Assembly (NCBI GenBank): GCA_038503075.1
Contig: JBCAML010000004.1
Coordinates: forward strand, 1,447,149-1,511,148
Direction: 5' to 3'
Length of the DNA: 64,000 nt
Source: Gyromitra esculenta
Taxonomy: Eukaryota; Ascomycota; Pezizomycetes; Pezizales; Discinaceae
A program made the translations under genes and the position numbers. The stretch's first letter is position 1. Each line of letters opens with the position of its first letter. The notes below the pieces were generated by a model. That model saw nothing but the letters and a program-made list of their open reading frames with translations. It did not search any database and had not been told where the DNA came from. Of this stretch, positions 24,027 through 35,133 are shown one piece after another.

Positions 24027-27000
24027 GTAGCTCCCCCCTTCAAGCGTGAGCTCCTGCGAACATTAGGTGTAGTTGAAGTCGGGATACTTAAAAACTTTTC
24101 CAGGGCCGAAGTATCTGCAAGGTCTTCAGCGGGTTCCCAGGTAGGGTGAGCATATCCGGTCCATTCAACGAGGTATTGTTGTTTCTTGCGATATGTCCGT
24201 TGGTCCAAGATTTTCTCGATATAATATTCTTCTTGGTCGTTGACAACAACAGGCGCTGGGGGAGGAATGATTTGTCCGGGAAGAGCATCAAGGGCCGCAG
24301 GTTTCAATAAAGAAACATGAAAGACAGGGTGGTACTTAACCGAGGCTGGAAGGTCAACTTCGTAGGCAAAAGGAGAGATCATCTTCTTAATCGGATAGGG
24401 TCCCATCCATTTCCAATCCAACTTTCTAGCATTACGGGTAGTCCTAATGTTTTTCATTGAAACGAAAACATCATCATCGACTCGGTAAACTGGAGCAGGT
24501 ATACAGTGTCTATTCGTGGCCGTTTCTTGGATATCTTGAGCCGTCCTTATTTGCGTTCGTAGATGGTTATAGAGTTCCTGCATGGTTTTACTAAACGAGG
24601 CAGCATCTAGGCTCTGAGGGGTCGCTCGGGTTGGAAGGAGAGTAGTATCAAAACGAGGATGGTACCCATAGTTAGCAAAGAAAGGAGAGACTTTGGTACT
24701 CGCAGATTCCTGGTTATTTGCTGAGAACTCGGCCATAGGTAACCAGTTACTCCAGTCCTCTTGTTGATAAGATACATAAGATCGTAGGTACTGTTCCATA
24801 ACCGCGTTTAGTCTCTCCGTCTGCCCGTCTGTCTCAGGGTGGAAAGCAGTAGACATCCTGGCCTGAATCCCAAGGCGTTGACACAATTCTTTCCAGAAAT
24901 GGGCTGTAAATTGGGTGCCTCGGTCTGACGTAATATGCGTAGGTAACCCATGTAATTTCCAGATATGTTGTAGATATAAATCGGCTACATCTCTGGAGTT
25001 GACGGTAGTATTGCAAGGGATAAGATGGCGCATTTTGGACAGTCGATCGACTACTACCATGATAGCATCATAGCCATTTGATTCAGGGAGGCCAGTAACG
25101 AAATCCATAGAGATTTCTTGCCATGGGCGGTTAGGAATGGGTAGGGGACGGAGAACTCCTTGGGTACGTTGGGTAACTGGTTTCGCCTTCTGGCAGATAT
25201 GACAGTTACGGACATATTGCCCGATCGACTCCCTCATCTTGGGCCAATAGAACCTTCTAGCAAGGAGTTCGAAGGTTTTATCACGTCCTGGATGGCCTGC
25301 GGCAGGGGCATCGTGGTGTCTCTTGATCAATTCAAGGCGGAGGGGGGCAGAGTCTGGAACGTAGATACAGTCTCGGTAATAGAGGTTTCCATTTTCCTCC
25401 TTGCACTCGCTTAAGGTAATCTCCTTGGATTGTTGGTCCTTATTCCTTAACGCTAGGAGGATCTTTTCAGGAAACTTGTCAGCGATATATCCTTCTGCAA
25501 ATAGCTTTTTTAGGGGGGCGTCCAATTCAGCGGCTTCGTTTGATAAAGAAGCCGACAACAAACTTAGCTTAGGGTCAAGATTTTCCTTCTTTAGCACCAC
25601 CTGGCTCTGATGTGCTAATCGTTCATCCCCTTCCTTGGGGAGATCTCCTGATCTCCTGGTCAACGCATCCGGTTTTCCCCCTTGACTTCCTGGTCTATAC
25701 GTGATCACAAAATCAAAGCGCGATAGGTATTCAGCCCATCTGGCTTGACGGCGGTTGAGTTGTTTGGTACTCATAAAGTACTCAAGGTTTTTATGGTCAC
25801 TGATGACGTCAATTGGATGTTTTGAACCTTCCAATTCCGGACGCCATTCCTCAAACACTCGTATGATGGCAAGTAGTTCCTTGTCGTAGATATCATAGTT
25901 GCACTCAGCTGGTGAGTGTTTTTTCGAAAAGAAAGCTACCGGGTGCAGGATTCCAGCGTCGTCGTATTGGGATAGGACTCCCCCTGATACAAAATCCGAG
26001 GCATCAGTTTCCACGATGATTTTTTTATCAGGATCAAAGTGGATGAGGATTGGGGCCGTGGTGAAGGAGTGTTTTAGGTTTTCGAAAGCTATATCAGCTT
26101 CGACAGACCATTCAAAGGTGATGCCTTTTCTTGTAAGGGCGGTAAGGGGGGCAGCAAGCTTTGAGAATCCCAGAATAAATCGACGATAAAAATTTGCAAA
26201 GCCTAAGAATGCCTGAACATCTTTTACGCTTTTTGGGGTTCCCCATTCCCGGACGGCCTTGAGTTTCTCCTCGTCCATCTTTATGCCATCAGGGGTAAGA
26301 ATAAGTCCGAGGTATTTAGTGGTTTGTACCTGGAACTCGCATTTTTCTGGTTTTAGCAAGATGTTATTGTCTTTGAGCGTTTGGAGGACTCTGCGAACGT
26401 GGGTTTGATGTTCGGCGAAGGTGTTACTGTAAATGAGGATATCGTCCAAGTACGCCGTGCAGAAGATGTCCAGATACTCTGTAAGACAGTCATTCACGAA
26501 GCGTTGAAAAGTTCCGGGAGCATTGGTTAGGCCAAAGGGCATGACCTGATATTCATATAACCCATAACGAGTACGGAAGGCTGTCATCCATTCATCCCCT
26601 TCGGCGATGCGTATCTGATGGTAACCGTCGCGTAGATCTAGCTTGGTGTACCACTGTGCTTTTGCTAGGCGGTCCAAGGTTTCTCGAATGAGGGGCGACG
26701 TATAGCGGTCTTTGACAGTGATCGCATTAAGGCCACGGTAGTCCACGCACAATCTTAGTGATCCATCGGCCTTTTTTACGAAGAGGACAGGAGACCCGGC
26801 AGGAGAAGAGCTGGCACGAATAAAACCTTTCTCCAGGTTATCTTCAATGTATTTTTTGAGGACAATTAGTTCTTCTCGTGACATTCCATAAAGAGGGCCG
26901 AAGGGTGCATCCTTCCCTTCCATTAGCTGTATCTTATGGTCATAAGAACGGCGAGGGGGTAATCCTTGTGTTTTTTTGTCAAACATGTCCAAAAAGTCAT

Positions 27001-27706
27001 GATATTCCGCGGGTATTCTTTCTCTCCATTCTTCCTTGGTTGTTGTTTTCTCTAGGATCCTATTTATCTCATAAAGAGACATAGCGTAGGCTTGAGAGGT
27101 ACGTTTTCGGGTAAGGGTTCGAAAACTTGCAGCTCCAATAAACGACATATTGAAACGGGGTGGTACTGTAATTGCTGAGGTGGATACGGCTGGGGAGTGT
27201 GGTGCACAGTGGGTGGTGCAGAGTTTAGAATTAAACTCAATGCGTTTTTGGGCGAAGTGAAGTTGGACGTCGTGATAGTTCATCCATGGGATTCCAAGAA
27301 CGAGGGGGTAATGTCCTAGTTGGGTAACGAAGCAGGGGGCTTGTTCTTGATGTTGTTGGACAGAGAGATGAATATTGGCAATATGGGTGATGTCTCCTGA
27401 TGAGACTGGACGGCCGTCTATTACCTCAAGTTGTCTGTGGTTTTTTAGGGGAAGAAGGGGTAGGGCGTGGTGACTCGCAAAGTCTTTGTCAATGAAAGCG
27501 AATCCTGAGGCTCCGGTGTCCAATAGTGCGTGGGTTTTAATGATTTTATTATTATGGGAAATGCTACAAGAAATAACAAAGTGTTCCCCATCTAACTGGT
27601 CCTCCACGCACATATCCGACACTGACAAACCTGAAATAGAAAACGTAGACAAAGGTAAAGAAAATGGAACCGAAGCAGGGTCACTGGTCGACTTCGGTGA
27701 AACTAG
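24014..27706 (-). CDS. pol: E1 pol: protease, reverse transcriptase, RNase H, integrase, chromodomain
   Basis: The frame is open from the -1 shift point at 27706 to TGA in the 3' LTR, 1230 codons. In order: retropepsin with HALLDTGASGFAFID (about residue 60), RT with LPPRR, RLCVDYRGLN and [11 protein letters not shown] (YLDD near 419), RNase H with [13 protein letters not shown] and SDHKNLEYF, a zinc-binding HHCC region (HHDAPAAGHPGR...CHICQ, about 800-840), integrase core Asp in MDFVTGLPES, Asp in TSDRGTQFT and Glu in DGQTERLNAV, a GPY/F-type module (DWKWMGPYPIKK) and a C-terminal chromodomain (EEYYIEKILDQRTYRKKQQY, then WTGYAHPTWEPAEDL). Chromodomains of this type bind methylated H3K9 in relatives. 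Expected as a Gag-Pol fusion by frameshifting. Confidence 0.95.
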   Translation of the reverse strand, partial: LVSPKSTSDPASVPFSLPLSTFSISGLSVSDMCVEDQLDGEHFVISCSISHNNKIIKTHALLDTGASGFAFIDKDFASHHALPLLPLKNHRQLEVIDGRPVSSGDITHIANIHLSVQQHQEQAPCFVTQLGHYPLVLGIPWMNYHDVQLHFAQKRIEFNSKLCTTHCAPHSPAVSTSAITVPPRFNMSFIGAASFRTLTRKRTSQAYAMSLYEINRILEKTTTKEEWRERIPAEYHDFLDMFDKKTQGLPPRRSYDHKIQLMEGKDAPFGPLYGMSREELIVLKKYIEDNLEKGFIRASSSPAGSPVLFVKKADGSLRLCVDYRGLNAITVKDRYTSPLIRETLDRLAKAQWYTKLDLRDGYHQIRIAEGDEWMTAFRTRYGLYEYQVMPFGLTNAPGTFQRFVNDCLTEYLDIFCTAYLDDILIYSNTFAEHQTHVRRVLQTLKDNNILLKPEKCEFQVQTTKYLGLILTPDGIKMDEEKLKAVREWGTPKSVKDVQAFLGFANFYRRFILGFSKLAAPLTALTRKGITFEWSVEADIAFENLKHSFTTAPILIHFDPDKKIIVETDASDFVSGGVLSQYDDAGILHPVAFFSKKHSPAECNYDIYDKELLAIIRVFEEWRPELEGSKHPIDVISDHKNLEYFMSTKQLNRRQARWAEYLSRFDFVITYRPGSQGGKPDALTRRSGDLPKEGDERLAHQSQVVLKKENLDPKLSLLSASLSNEAAELDAPLKKLFAEGYIADKFPEKILLALRNKDQQSKEITLSECKEENGNLYYRDCIYVPDSAPLRLELIKRHHDAPAAGHPGRDKTFELLARRFYWPKMRESIGQYVRNCHICQKAKPVTQRTQGVLRPLPIPNRPWQEISMDFVTGLPESNGYDAIMVVVDRLSKMRHLIPCNTTVNSRDVADLYLQHIWKLHGLPTHITSDRGTQFTAHFWKELCQRLGIQARMSTAFHPETDGQTERLNAVMEQYLRSYVSYQQEDWSNWLPMAEFSANNQESASTKVSPFFANYGYHPRFDTTLLPTRATPQSLDAASFSKTMQELYNHLRTQIRTAQDIQETATNRHCIPAPVYRVDDDVFVSMKNIRTTRNARKLDWKWMGPYPIKKMISPFAYEVDLPASVKYHPVFHVSLLKPAALDALPGQIIPPPAPVVVNDQEEYYIEKILDQRTYRKKQQYLVEWTGYAHPTWEPAEDLADTSALEKFLSIPTSTTPNVRRSSRLKGGATFMD

Positions 27707-27712
27707 TTTAAA
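27669..27712 (-). promoter_or_regulatory. E1 gag-pol -1 ribosomal frameshift element
   Basis: Slippery heptamer T-TTA-AAC (27706-27712) is followed directly by the gag stop TAG (27703-27705). After a 7-nt spacer a stem ACCGAAG/CTTCGGT (27692-27698 with 27669-27675) encloses a 16-nt loop containing GTGACCCT. The pol frame is -1 relative to gag and open right through this point. Confidence 0.88.
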
Positions 27713-29040
27713 GCCTCATTGGAGGCGCTGGCAGCTTCCAGGGCGAAGAACTGAGGTGGGAGAGGTGGTGGTGGTAGCGAGGAGGCTGGAGGGGTACGGC
27801 TGGCGGGTGGTGCGGTGAGGGCCCCCCTCATCGTGGGTTTCTTTGGAGCGGAGGGGCAATTGGCGTAGGAGTGATCGGGGGCGGCACAAAACATGCATTT
27901 GCCGGTAGAACGGCGCCATTGTTTTTCTTCCTCCGATAGCTTCCTTCTGCCATTTACCATTGTGTATCTTTGATCCTGGGGGGGTTGAGAGAGATTGCTA
28001 GTACGTCCAAAAGAGAGATCCATGGGAGCAAGGCCTCCTGGTACAAACGATGAGGCGGGAACAAAGGGAGTCATTGCATTGGCTGGGGCATTAAACTGTC
28101 CCATACTCTCGCGGGCATTTCCTCGCTTCTCTGCTTTACGGGCTCGGATGCGATTGTCCATTCGGGTAAGGACTAGGATCATGTCGTTGAGAGTAGCGGG
28201 CATAGCGGCGGCGAAGACCATGGCTTCTTTTAATTCTTCGGACATACCATGTTCGAGGGCATCCATCTTCGAGTTCTCATCAAAGTTTAGTTGTCCCATG
28301 ATGCGTTGAAAATCCGCTAGGTAGGCGGAAAAGTCGCGTTTGCCTTGGCGAAGTTGGTGCAGTTCTCGTCGTGCGGTACCGGTGGGGTCGGGGTCTCCGA
28401 AGGCAGTCTCCAAGGCGGCGATGAGGGCGGCGGCGTTGGTCCAGGTTGTAAGGCCAGAAGGAAGGACTGTGTGTCGAACTTGTTCCAGGGCCGCTCCCTC
28501 CAAGCGGTTGATCGTATAGAGAATCATGGTATTCTCGTCAGCGAATCGATCTCTGTTAACTGCAAGTTTTGAACGGAGTTGGAGGATGAAGCCGGGGAGT
28601 TTTGTCCTGGATCCGTCAAATTTCTCCGGGTCCGGCATACGCTCAGAGCGATGGGTGGCGATCGATGGCGGTGGGGGAGTGGCCGTGAGGTTTGGTGGAG
28701 CCGGGGGGAGGGAAAGGTTTGCACGAGCCTCATTCCGTTCTCGACGTAATCGGTCAATGAGGGTGGAGGCGTCGCTGACCCGTTGGTCTTGTTGTTGGGC
28801 GTGGTGATTGGCGTTATTCGCCTGGATCTGGGCGGTGTTGAGCTTTATCTCTAGCTCCTGCGTTCCTTCTTGTAGGACATCAATCTGGTCCTCAAGAGCC
28901 TGGTTGATTTCCCGGAGTCGATTAAACAACTCGACGGGGTCGTCTCGATAGGCCTGGGCAAAGGCTTCTTTTGTGGGGAAGCGGGGTGTGGCGACGGCGG
29001 CTCCTTCAGATGAGGAGGTGACGGGGGCGGGGGAGCTCAT
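27703..29040 (-). CDS. gag: E1 Gag (capsid and nucleocapsid polyprotein)
   Basis: 445 aa from the ATG at 29038-29040 (MSSPAPVTSSSEGAAV). It has a coiled-coil-like N-terminal part (NQALEDQIDVLQEGTQELE), a retrotransposon-gag core (KLPGFILQLRSKLAVNRDRF, then RQGKRDFSAYLADFQRIMGQL) and a CCHC zinc knuckle CMFCAAPDHSYANC near the end. It stops at TAG right after the slippery site. Upstream the frame stays open to 29097 but that part is leader. It forms the particle that packages element RNA. Confidence 0.93.
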   Translation of the reverse strand: MSSPAPVTSSSEGAAVATPRFPTKEAFAQAYRDDPVELFNRLREINQALEDQIDVLQEGTQELEIKLNTAQIQANNANHHAQQQDQRVSDASTLIDRLRRERNEARANLSLPPAPPNLTATPPPPSIATHRSERMPDPEKFDGSRTKLPGFILQLRSKLAVNRDRFADENTMILYTINRLEGAALEQVRHTVLPSGLTTWTNAAALIAALETAFGDPDPTGTARRELHQLRQGKRDFSAYLADFQRIMGQLNFDENSKMDALEHGMSEELKEAMVFAAAMPATLNDMILVLTRMDNRIRARKAEKRGNARESMGQFNAPANAMTPFVPASSFVPGGLAPMDLSFGRTSNLSQPPQDQRYTMVNGRRKLSEEEKQWRRSTGKCMFCAAPDHSYANCPSAPKKPTMRGALTAPPASRTPPASSLPPPPLPPQFFALEAASASNEALN

Positions 29041-29293
29041 TGTTACTTCGGAGTAGGAGGTGTAGATGAGACAAGCAATGTAATCTCGCTTCCTCAATTG
29101 TTGCTAGAGTCTGTGTTGTTACAGACACTTGCGACGGTATTGACGCGGAGGTACTCGGAATCTAGCCACTCAGGTAGGACTAGCGAGGGCTCAGTGGTCT
29201 CTGTAGGTTTTCGCGATGTCAAACAAGGGAACAAACACACAAAGGATTGATGAATCCAAGTTGTGAAACCCATGAAGTAAGTATGACTCCAAG
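29041..29293 (-). other. E1 long leader, gag-proximal part
   Basis: This is the E1 leader between gag and the E2 insertion point; the LTR-proximal part is 35134-35208. At 29063-29086 it carries a decayed second copy of the LTR-end/primer-site/leader motif (CAAGCAATGTAATCTC against CAAGCAACGTAATCTC). A segment at about 29136-29235 resembles the E7 leader (about 54955-55050) and on the minus strand could encode related peptides (LPEWLDSEYLR against IPEWLDQEYLR). The role is unknown. Confidence 0.6.
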
Positions 29294-29714
29294 TTTCATG
29301 GATTGATTCAGGGATGACTCGTGGTTCAGATGGTTGTATAATTTCTTTGTTGTTCGGTTAGGTTTCAGGTTATTAGGATAATGTCTTTGTGTTTCGGTTG
29401 TTGCCGGGTTGTTGTTAGTGCTATTGAAAAGCGGGGTATTTAAGGAAGGATCTTGGTTGTTTTCGTTCTTCTTCTTTTCTTTCCTTAAGCAACGTTCTCG
29501 TTTACCTTCTCCTGTATCGATTACAATACAATCTTGGTTCTACCTCAGAACCTTCGCTGTCGCTGTGAACCATCGTCGATACTTCGCCTTGAAGTATACC
29601 TCTAGTAGAACTTGTAGAAACGCTGCACTCTTTGAACGTGTTAGTACCTCGCTTAAGTAGCACTGTTCACCTTCAGGGATACTGAAGGGCTTAACGAGAC
29701 ACTCAACCGTGAGA
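29294..29714 (+). repeat. E2 5' LTR (family A) with promoter
   Basis: 421 bp, TTTCATGG...CCGTGAGA. TATA-like TATTTAA lies at 29437-29443, and the putative transcript start motif AAGCAACGT at 29487-29495, 43 nt downstream. Confidence 0.9.
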
Positions 29715-29716
29715 TT

Positions 29717-29725
29717 ACGTTGCTT
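29717..29725 (+). promoter_or_regulatory. E2 primer-binding site, self-priming type
   Basis: ACGTTGCTT, 2 nt after the LTR, is the exact reverse complement of AAGCAACGT at 29487-29495. There is no TGG as required for pairing with a tRNA CCA end. Confidence 0.7.
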
Positions 29726-29757
29726 CCAACATCTACACCTTCTACCATTTGACCACC

Positions 29758-31069
29758 ATGAGCACCCCCACCCCCACTGACCCCTCCATGGAAGGAACCG
29801 CCATGGCCGCCAAACGCTTTCCCACCAGAGAAGCTTTTGCTCAAGCCTACAGAGATGACCCTGCAGAACTCTACAATAAACTCAGGGACCTCAACTAATC
29901 CCTGGAAGACCAAATCGACGTCCTCCAGGAAAGCGAGCGAGAAAATGAGGTCAAACTCAACACTGCGCAGATTCAGACCGACAATGCTCTCCGTCATGCT
30001 GCGGAACAAGATCAACGGGTAACGGAGGCTGCTAGCCTTATTGCCCGACTACGACAAGAACGAACGAAGCCCGATCCGCCACCCAAGACCCCCCAGCTCC
30101 ACCCAACCTTACAGCCACCCCACCCCCGCCATCGAACAACCACCGCTCGAACGCATGCCGGATCCAGAGAAGTTTGATGGATCCCGAGCTAAACACCCCG
30201 GCTTCATACTCCAACTACGATCCAAGCTGACGGTTAACCGAGATCGCTTCGCCAATGAGACCACCATGATCCTTTACACCATTAATCGGTTAGAAGGAGC
30301 CGCCTTAGAACAGGTCCGTCACACGGTTCTCCCCTCTGGCCTTACCACCTGGACCAGTGCGGAACAACTCATTGCAGCTCTGGAGACCGCTTTTGGAGAT
30401 CCAGACCCAACCGGTACCGCACGACGAACTTCACCAACTTCGTCGAAAACGTGATTTCTCTGCCTACCTCGCTGACTTCCAAAGAATCATGGGACAGCTC
30501 AACTTCGACGAAAACTCGAAGATGGACGCCTCGAACATGGAATGTCGGAAGAACTGAAGGAAGCTATGGTATTTGCCCCAATCGCCCCGGCAACCTCCCG
30601 AAATGATCCTTACCCTCACCCGACTGGATAACCGCATTCGAGCCCGCAAGGCAGAAAAACGGGGAACCGCTCGAGACAATATGGGACAATTTAGTGCCCC
30701 CGCCGCATTCACTCCTGCTTCCTCCTTAACTCCAGGAGGGCTAGCCCCCATGGACCTATCTTTCGGTCGCACCAGCAACCTCTCCCGTCCGCCTCAAGAC
30801 CCACGATATACCATGGTCAATGGGCGAAGAAAGCTCTCGAAGAAGAGAAACAGTGGCGCCGTTCCACTGGAAAATGTATGTTCTGTGCTGCTCCCGACCA
30901 CTCCTATGCCAACTGCCCTTCCGCCCCAAAGAAACCGACAATGAGAGGGGCTCTCACCGCACCACCCGCTAACCGTACACCTCCGGCCTCCTCGCTACCA
31001 CCACCACCTCTTCCACCTCAGTTTTTTGCCTTAGAAGCTGCGAACGCCTCAAATGAGGCTTTAAACTAG
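29758..31069 (+). pseudogene. gag: E2 gag, frameshifted
   Basis: Starts at ATG 29758 (MSTPTPTDPSMEGTAM). There is an in-frame TAA near 29896 (LN-stop-SLED where relatives have LNQALED), then several single-base shifts (about 30060, 30420, 30530, 30830). The gag core SRAKHPGFILQLRSKL and knuckle CMFCAAPDHSYANC remain readable in separate frames. It ends TAG 31067-31069. Confidence 0.88.
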
Positions 31070-31104
31070 TCCAACCAAGGCTGACCAGTGACCCTGCCTT
31101 GGTT
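31060..31104 (+). promoter_or_regulatory. E2 gag-pol frameshift element
   Basis: TTTAAAC (31060-31066), then TAG, a 6-nt spacer, and stem AACCAAGG (31073-31080) with CCTTGGTT (31097-31104) around a 16-nt loop. The stem sequence differs from E1 but still pairs fully. Confidence 0.85.
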
Positions 31105-34100
31105 CCAATTTCTTTTCCTTTGTCTGCATTTTCAATTTCTGGGTTTTCAGTTTCGATGTAAGCGTGGAGGATCAGTTGGATGGGGAACATTTTGTAGTTT
31201 CGTGCAATATTTCCCATAGCAATAAAATCATCAAAACACACGCTTTACTGGACACCGGAGCCTCTGGATTTGCATTCATTGACAAGAATTTTGCGAGTCA
31301 CCACTCCCTGCCACTCTCTCCTCTTAAGACACCCCGACAACTTGAGGTCATCGACGGTCGTACTGGCGCCTCAGGAGGTATTACCCATATCGCCAATATC
31401 AACCTATCCATCGACCAACACCAAGAACAAGCCCCCTGTTTCGTAACCCAACTCGGACACTACCCCCTCGTGCTGGGAATACCCTGGATGAACCATCATG
31501 ATGTCCATCTACACTTCGCCGATAAACGCATTGAGTTTAACTCTAAACTCTGCACCACCCGTTGCGCCCCGCTACCCGTTATATCTACATCCTCAATCCC
31601 TAATCCTCCTAGACTAAACTTATCATTTATTGGTGCTGCCAGTTTCAGGACTCTTACCCGAAAACGTTCCTCCCAAGCCTTACGCCATGTCCCTCTATGA
31701 GATCAATAAAATCATAGACGACAAAACCAGCAGGAAGAATGGAAATCACGTATTCCTACTGAATATCACGATTTCCTCGATATGTTCGATAAAACCAAAG
31801 CCCAAGGCCTACCACCTCGCCGACCTTACGATCACAGTGATACAACTCCAAGAAGGGAAAGACGCCCCATTTGGACCACTGTACGGAATGTCCCGAAGAA
31901 CTCATTGTCCTAAAAATATATTGAGGACAATCTAGAGAAAGGATTTATCCGCGCTAGTTCTTCCCTGCGGGATCCCCAGTCCTCTTTGTAAAAAGGCTGA
32001 TGGCTCTCTACGACTATGTGTTGACTATCGCCTAAACGCTATCACAGTCATGACCGATATACCTCTCCTCATCAGAGAAACGCTCGATCGGCTAGCAAAA
32101 GCGCAATGGTATACTAAACTAGACCTTCGTGATGGTTACCACCAAGTACGCATTGCCGAGGAGATGAATGGAAGACAGCCTTCCGCACCCGATACGGTCT
32201 ATATGAGTATCAAGTCATGCCATTCGGTCTGACAAACGCCCCCGGCACATTTCAACGCTTTGTGAACGATTGCCTCACCGAGTATTTGGACATCTTCTGT
32301 ACGGCCTACCTGGACGATATTCTTATCTATAGTGATACCTTCGCCGAACATCAGACCCACGTACGAAAAGTTCTCCAAACACTCAAAGACAATGACATCC
32401 TGTTGAAACCAGAGAAGTGTGAATTTGAAGTGCAAACTACGAAGTATTTGGGTCTCATCCTTACCCCTGATGGCATCAAGATGGACGAGGAAAAACTAAA
32501 AGCAGTTCGAGAATGGGGAACACCAAGAAGTGTTAAAGATGTCCAAGCCTTCCTAGGTTTCGCCAACTTTTACCGCCGGTTTATCCTAGGGTTCTCCAAG
32601 CTTGCCTCACCCCTCACAGCACTCACAAAAAAAGGGATAGCTTTCGAATGGACGATTGAAGCAGATGTTGCTTTTGAGAACCTCAAATATGCCTTTACCA
32701 CCGCCCCTATCCTTATTCATTTCGACCCCGACAAAAGATCATCGTAGAAACGGACGCCTCCGATTTTGTATCGGGAGGAATCCTATCCCAATACGACGAT
32801 AATGGCGTCTTACATCCAGTAGCCTTCTTCTCGAAGAAACATTCGCGGAATGTAACTACGAGATTTATGATAAGGTACTGCTGGCAATCTTCCGAGTCTT
32901 TGAGGAATGGCGCCCAGAATTAGAAGGATCTAAACACCCCCATCGACGTGATTAGTGACCACAAAAACCTTGAGTACTTTATGAGTACCAAGCAACTCAA
33001 CCGCCGTCAAGCTAGATGGGCTGAATACCTATCGCGTTTTGATTTTGTGATCACGTATAGACCAGGAAGCCGAGGGGAAAACCGGATGCGTTGACCAGGA
33101 GATCAGGAGATCTAGGAAGGGATGAACGATTAGCGCATCAGAGTCAAGTGGTGCTAAAGAAGGAAAATCTTGACCCTAAGCTAAGTTTGTTATCGGCTTC
33201 TTTATCAAACGAAGCCGCTGAACTGGACGCCCCCCTAAAAAAGCTATTTGCAGAAGGATATATCGCTGATAAGTTCCCTGAAAAGATCCTCCTAGCGTTA
33301 AGGAATAAGGACCAACAATCAAAGGAGATCACCTTAAGCGAGTGCAAGGAGGAGAATGGAAACCTCTATTACCGAGATTGCATCTACGTTCCAGATTCTG
33401 CCCCCCTCCGCCTTGAATTGATCAAGAGACACCATGATGCCCCTGCCGCAGGCCATCCAGGACGTGACAAAACCTTCGAACTCCTTGCTAGAAGATTCTA
33501 TTGGCCCAAGATGAGGGAGTCGATCGGACAATATGTCCGTAACTGTCACATCTGTCAGAAGGCGAAACCAGTTACCCAACGTACCCAAGGAGTCCTCCGT
33601 CCCTTACCTATTCCCAATCGCCCATGGCAGGAGATCTCTATGGACTTTGTCACTGGCCTCCCCGAGTCAAATGGCTATGATGCTATTATGGTAGTAGTTG
33701 ATCGTCTGTCAAAAATGCACCACCTTATCCCTTGTAATACAACTGTCAACTCCAGAGATGTAGCTGATTTATATCTACCACATGTCTGGAAATTACATGG
33801 GTTACCTACGCATATTACATCAGACCGAGGAACCCAATTTACAGCCCATTTCTGGAAAGAATTGTGTCAACGCCTTGGGATTCAGGCCAGGATGTCTACT
33901 GCTTTCCACCCTGAGACAGACGGACAGACGGAGAGACTAAATGCGGTTATGGAACAGTACCTACGATCTTATGTATCTTATCAACAAGAGGACTGGAGCA
34001 ACTGGCTACCTATGGCCGAGTTCTCAGCAAATAACCAGGAATCCGCGAGTACCAAAGTTTCTCCTTTCTTCGCTAACTATGGGTACCATCCTCGTTTTGA

Positions 34101-34734
34101 TACTACTCTCCTCTCAACCCAAGCGACCCCTCAGAGCCTAGATGCTGCCTTGTTTAGTCAAACCATGCAAGGACTCTATGACCATCTACGAACGCAAATA
34201 AGGACGGCCCAAGATATCCAAGAAACGGCTACGAATAGACACCGTATACCTGCTCCAGCCTACCGAGTCGATGACCATGTCTTCGTGTCAATGAAGAACA
34301 TTAGGACTACCCGTAATGCTAGAAAGTTGGATTGGAAATGGATGGGACCCTATCCGATTAAAAAGATGATCTCTCCTTTTGCCTACGAAGTTGATCTTCC
34401 ATCCTCGGTTAAGTACCACCCTGTCTTTCATGTTTCTTTATTGAAACCTGCGGCCCATGATGCTCTTCCCGGACAAATCATTCCTCCCCCAGCGCCTGTT
34501 GTCGTTAACGACCAAGAAGAATATTACATCGAGAAAATCTTGGACCAACGGATATATCGCAAGAAACAACAGTACCTCGTTGAATGGACCGGATTTCCTC
34601 ACCCTACCTGGGAACCCGCTGAAGACTTAGTAGATACGTCGGCACTGGAAAAGTTTTTAATCACCCCGACCTTAACTATGCCTAATGTTCGCAGGAGCTC
34701 ACGCTTGAAGGGGGGAGCTACTTTCATGGATTGA
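31066..34734 (+). pseudogene. pol: E2 pol, frameshifted in its first half, intact from 33091
   Basis: Protease is readable from 31164 (HALLDTGASGFAFID). Frameshifts occur near 31690, 31730, 31910, 31965, 32155, 32735 and 32850-33090, mostly single-base losses. RT YLDD remains at about 32310. The segment 33091-34734 is one open frame (547 codons) covering the end of RNase H, integrase and chromodomain (YLVEWTGFPHPTWEP). It closely matches E1 (for example YLPHVW for YLQHIW). Confidence 0.88.
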
Positions 34735-35133
34735 TTCAGGGATGACTCGTGGTTCAGATGGTTGTATAATTTCTTTGTTGTTCGGTTAGATTTCGGGTCA
34801 TTAGGATAATGTCTTTGTGTTTCGGTTGTCGCCGGGTTGTTGTCAGTAAAGCGGGGTATTTAAGGAAGGATTTTGGTTACTTCTGTTCTTCTTCTTTTCT
34901 TTCCTTAAGCAACGTTCTCGTTACCTTCTGCTGTATCGATTACAATACAATCTTGGTTCTACCTCAGAACCTTCGCTGTCGCTGTGAACCATCGTCGATA
35001 CTTCGCCTTGAAGTATACCTCTAGTAGAACTTGTAGAAACACTGCACTCTTCAAACGTGTTGTCACCTCGCTTAAGTAGCACTGCTCACCTTCAGGGATA
35101 CTGAAGGGCTTAACTCGAGGCTCAACCGTGAGA
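34722..35133 (+). repeat. E2 3' LTR (family A)
   Basis: 412 bp, starting TTTCATGGATTG and ending CCGTGAGA. It differs from the 5' LTR by roughly 20 substitutions plus small gaps, spread over the whole length. The polypurine tract AAGGGGGGAGC is just upstream. Confidence 0.9.

Larger units (their letters stand above)
29294..35133 (+). mobile_element. E2: family A chromovirus nested antisense in the E1 leader, decayed
   Basis: 5840 bp with CCAAG duplications (29289-29293 and 35134-35138). It has LTRs at both ends. gag and the first half of pol carry many small indels, but the pol portion from 33091 is open and nearly identical in protein to E1. Transcription would be antisense to E1. It cannot code for its own movement. 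Confidence 0.92.
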
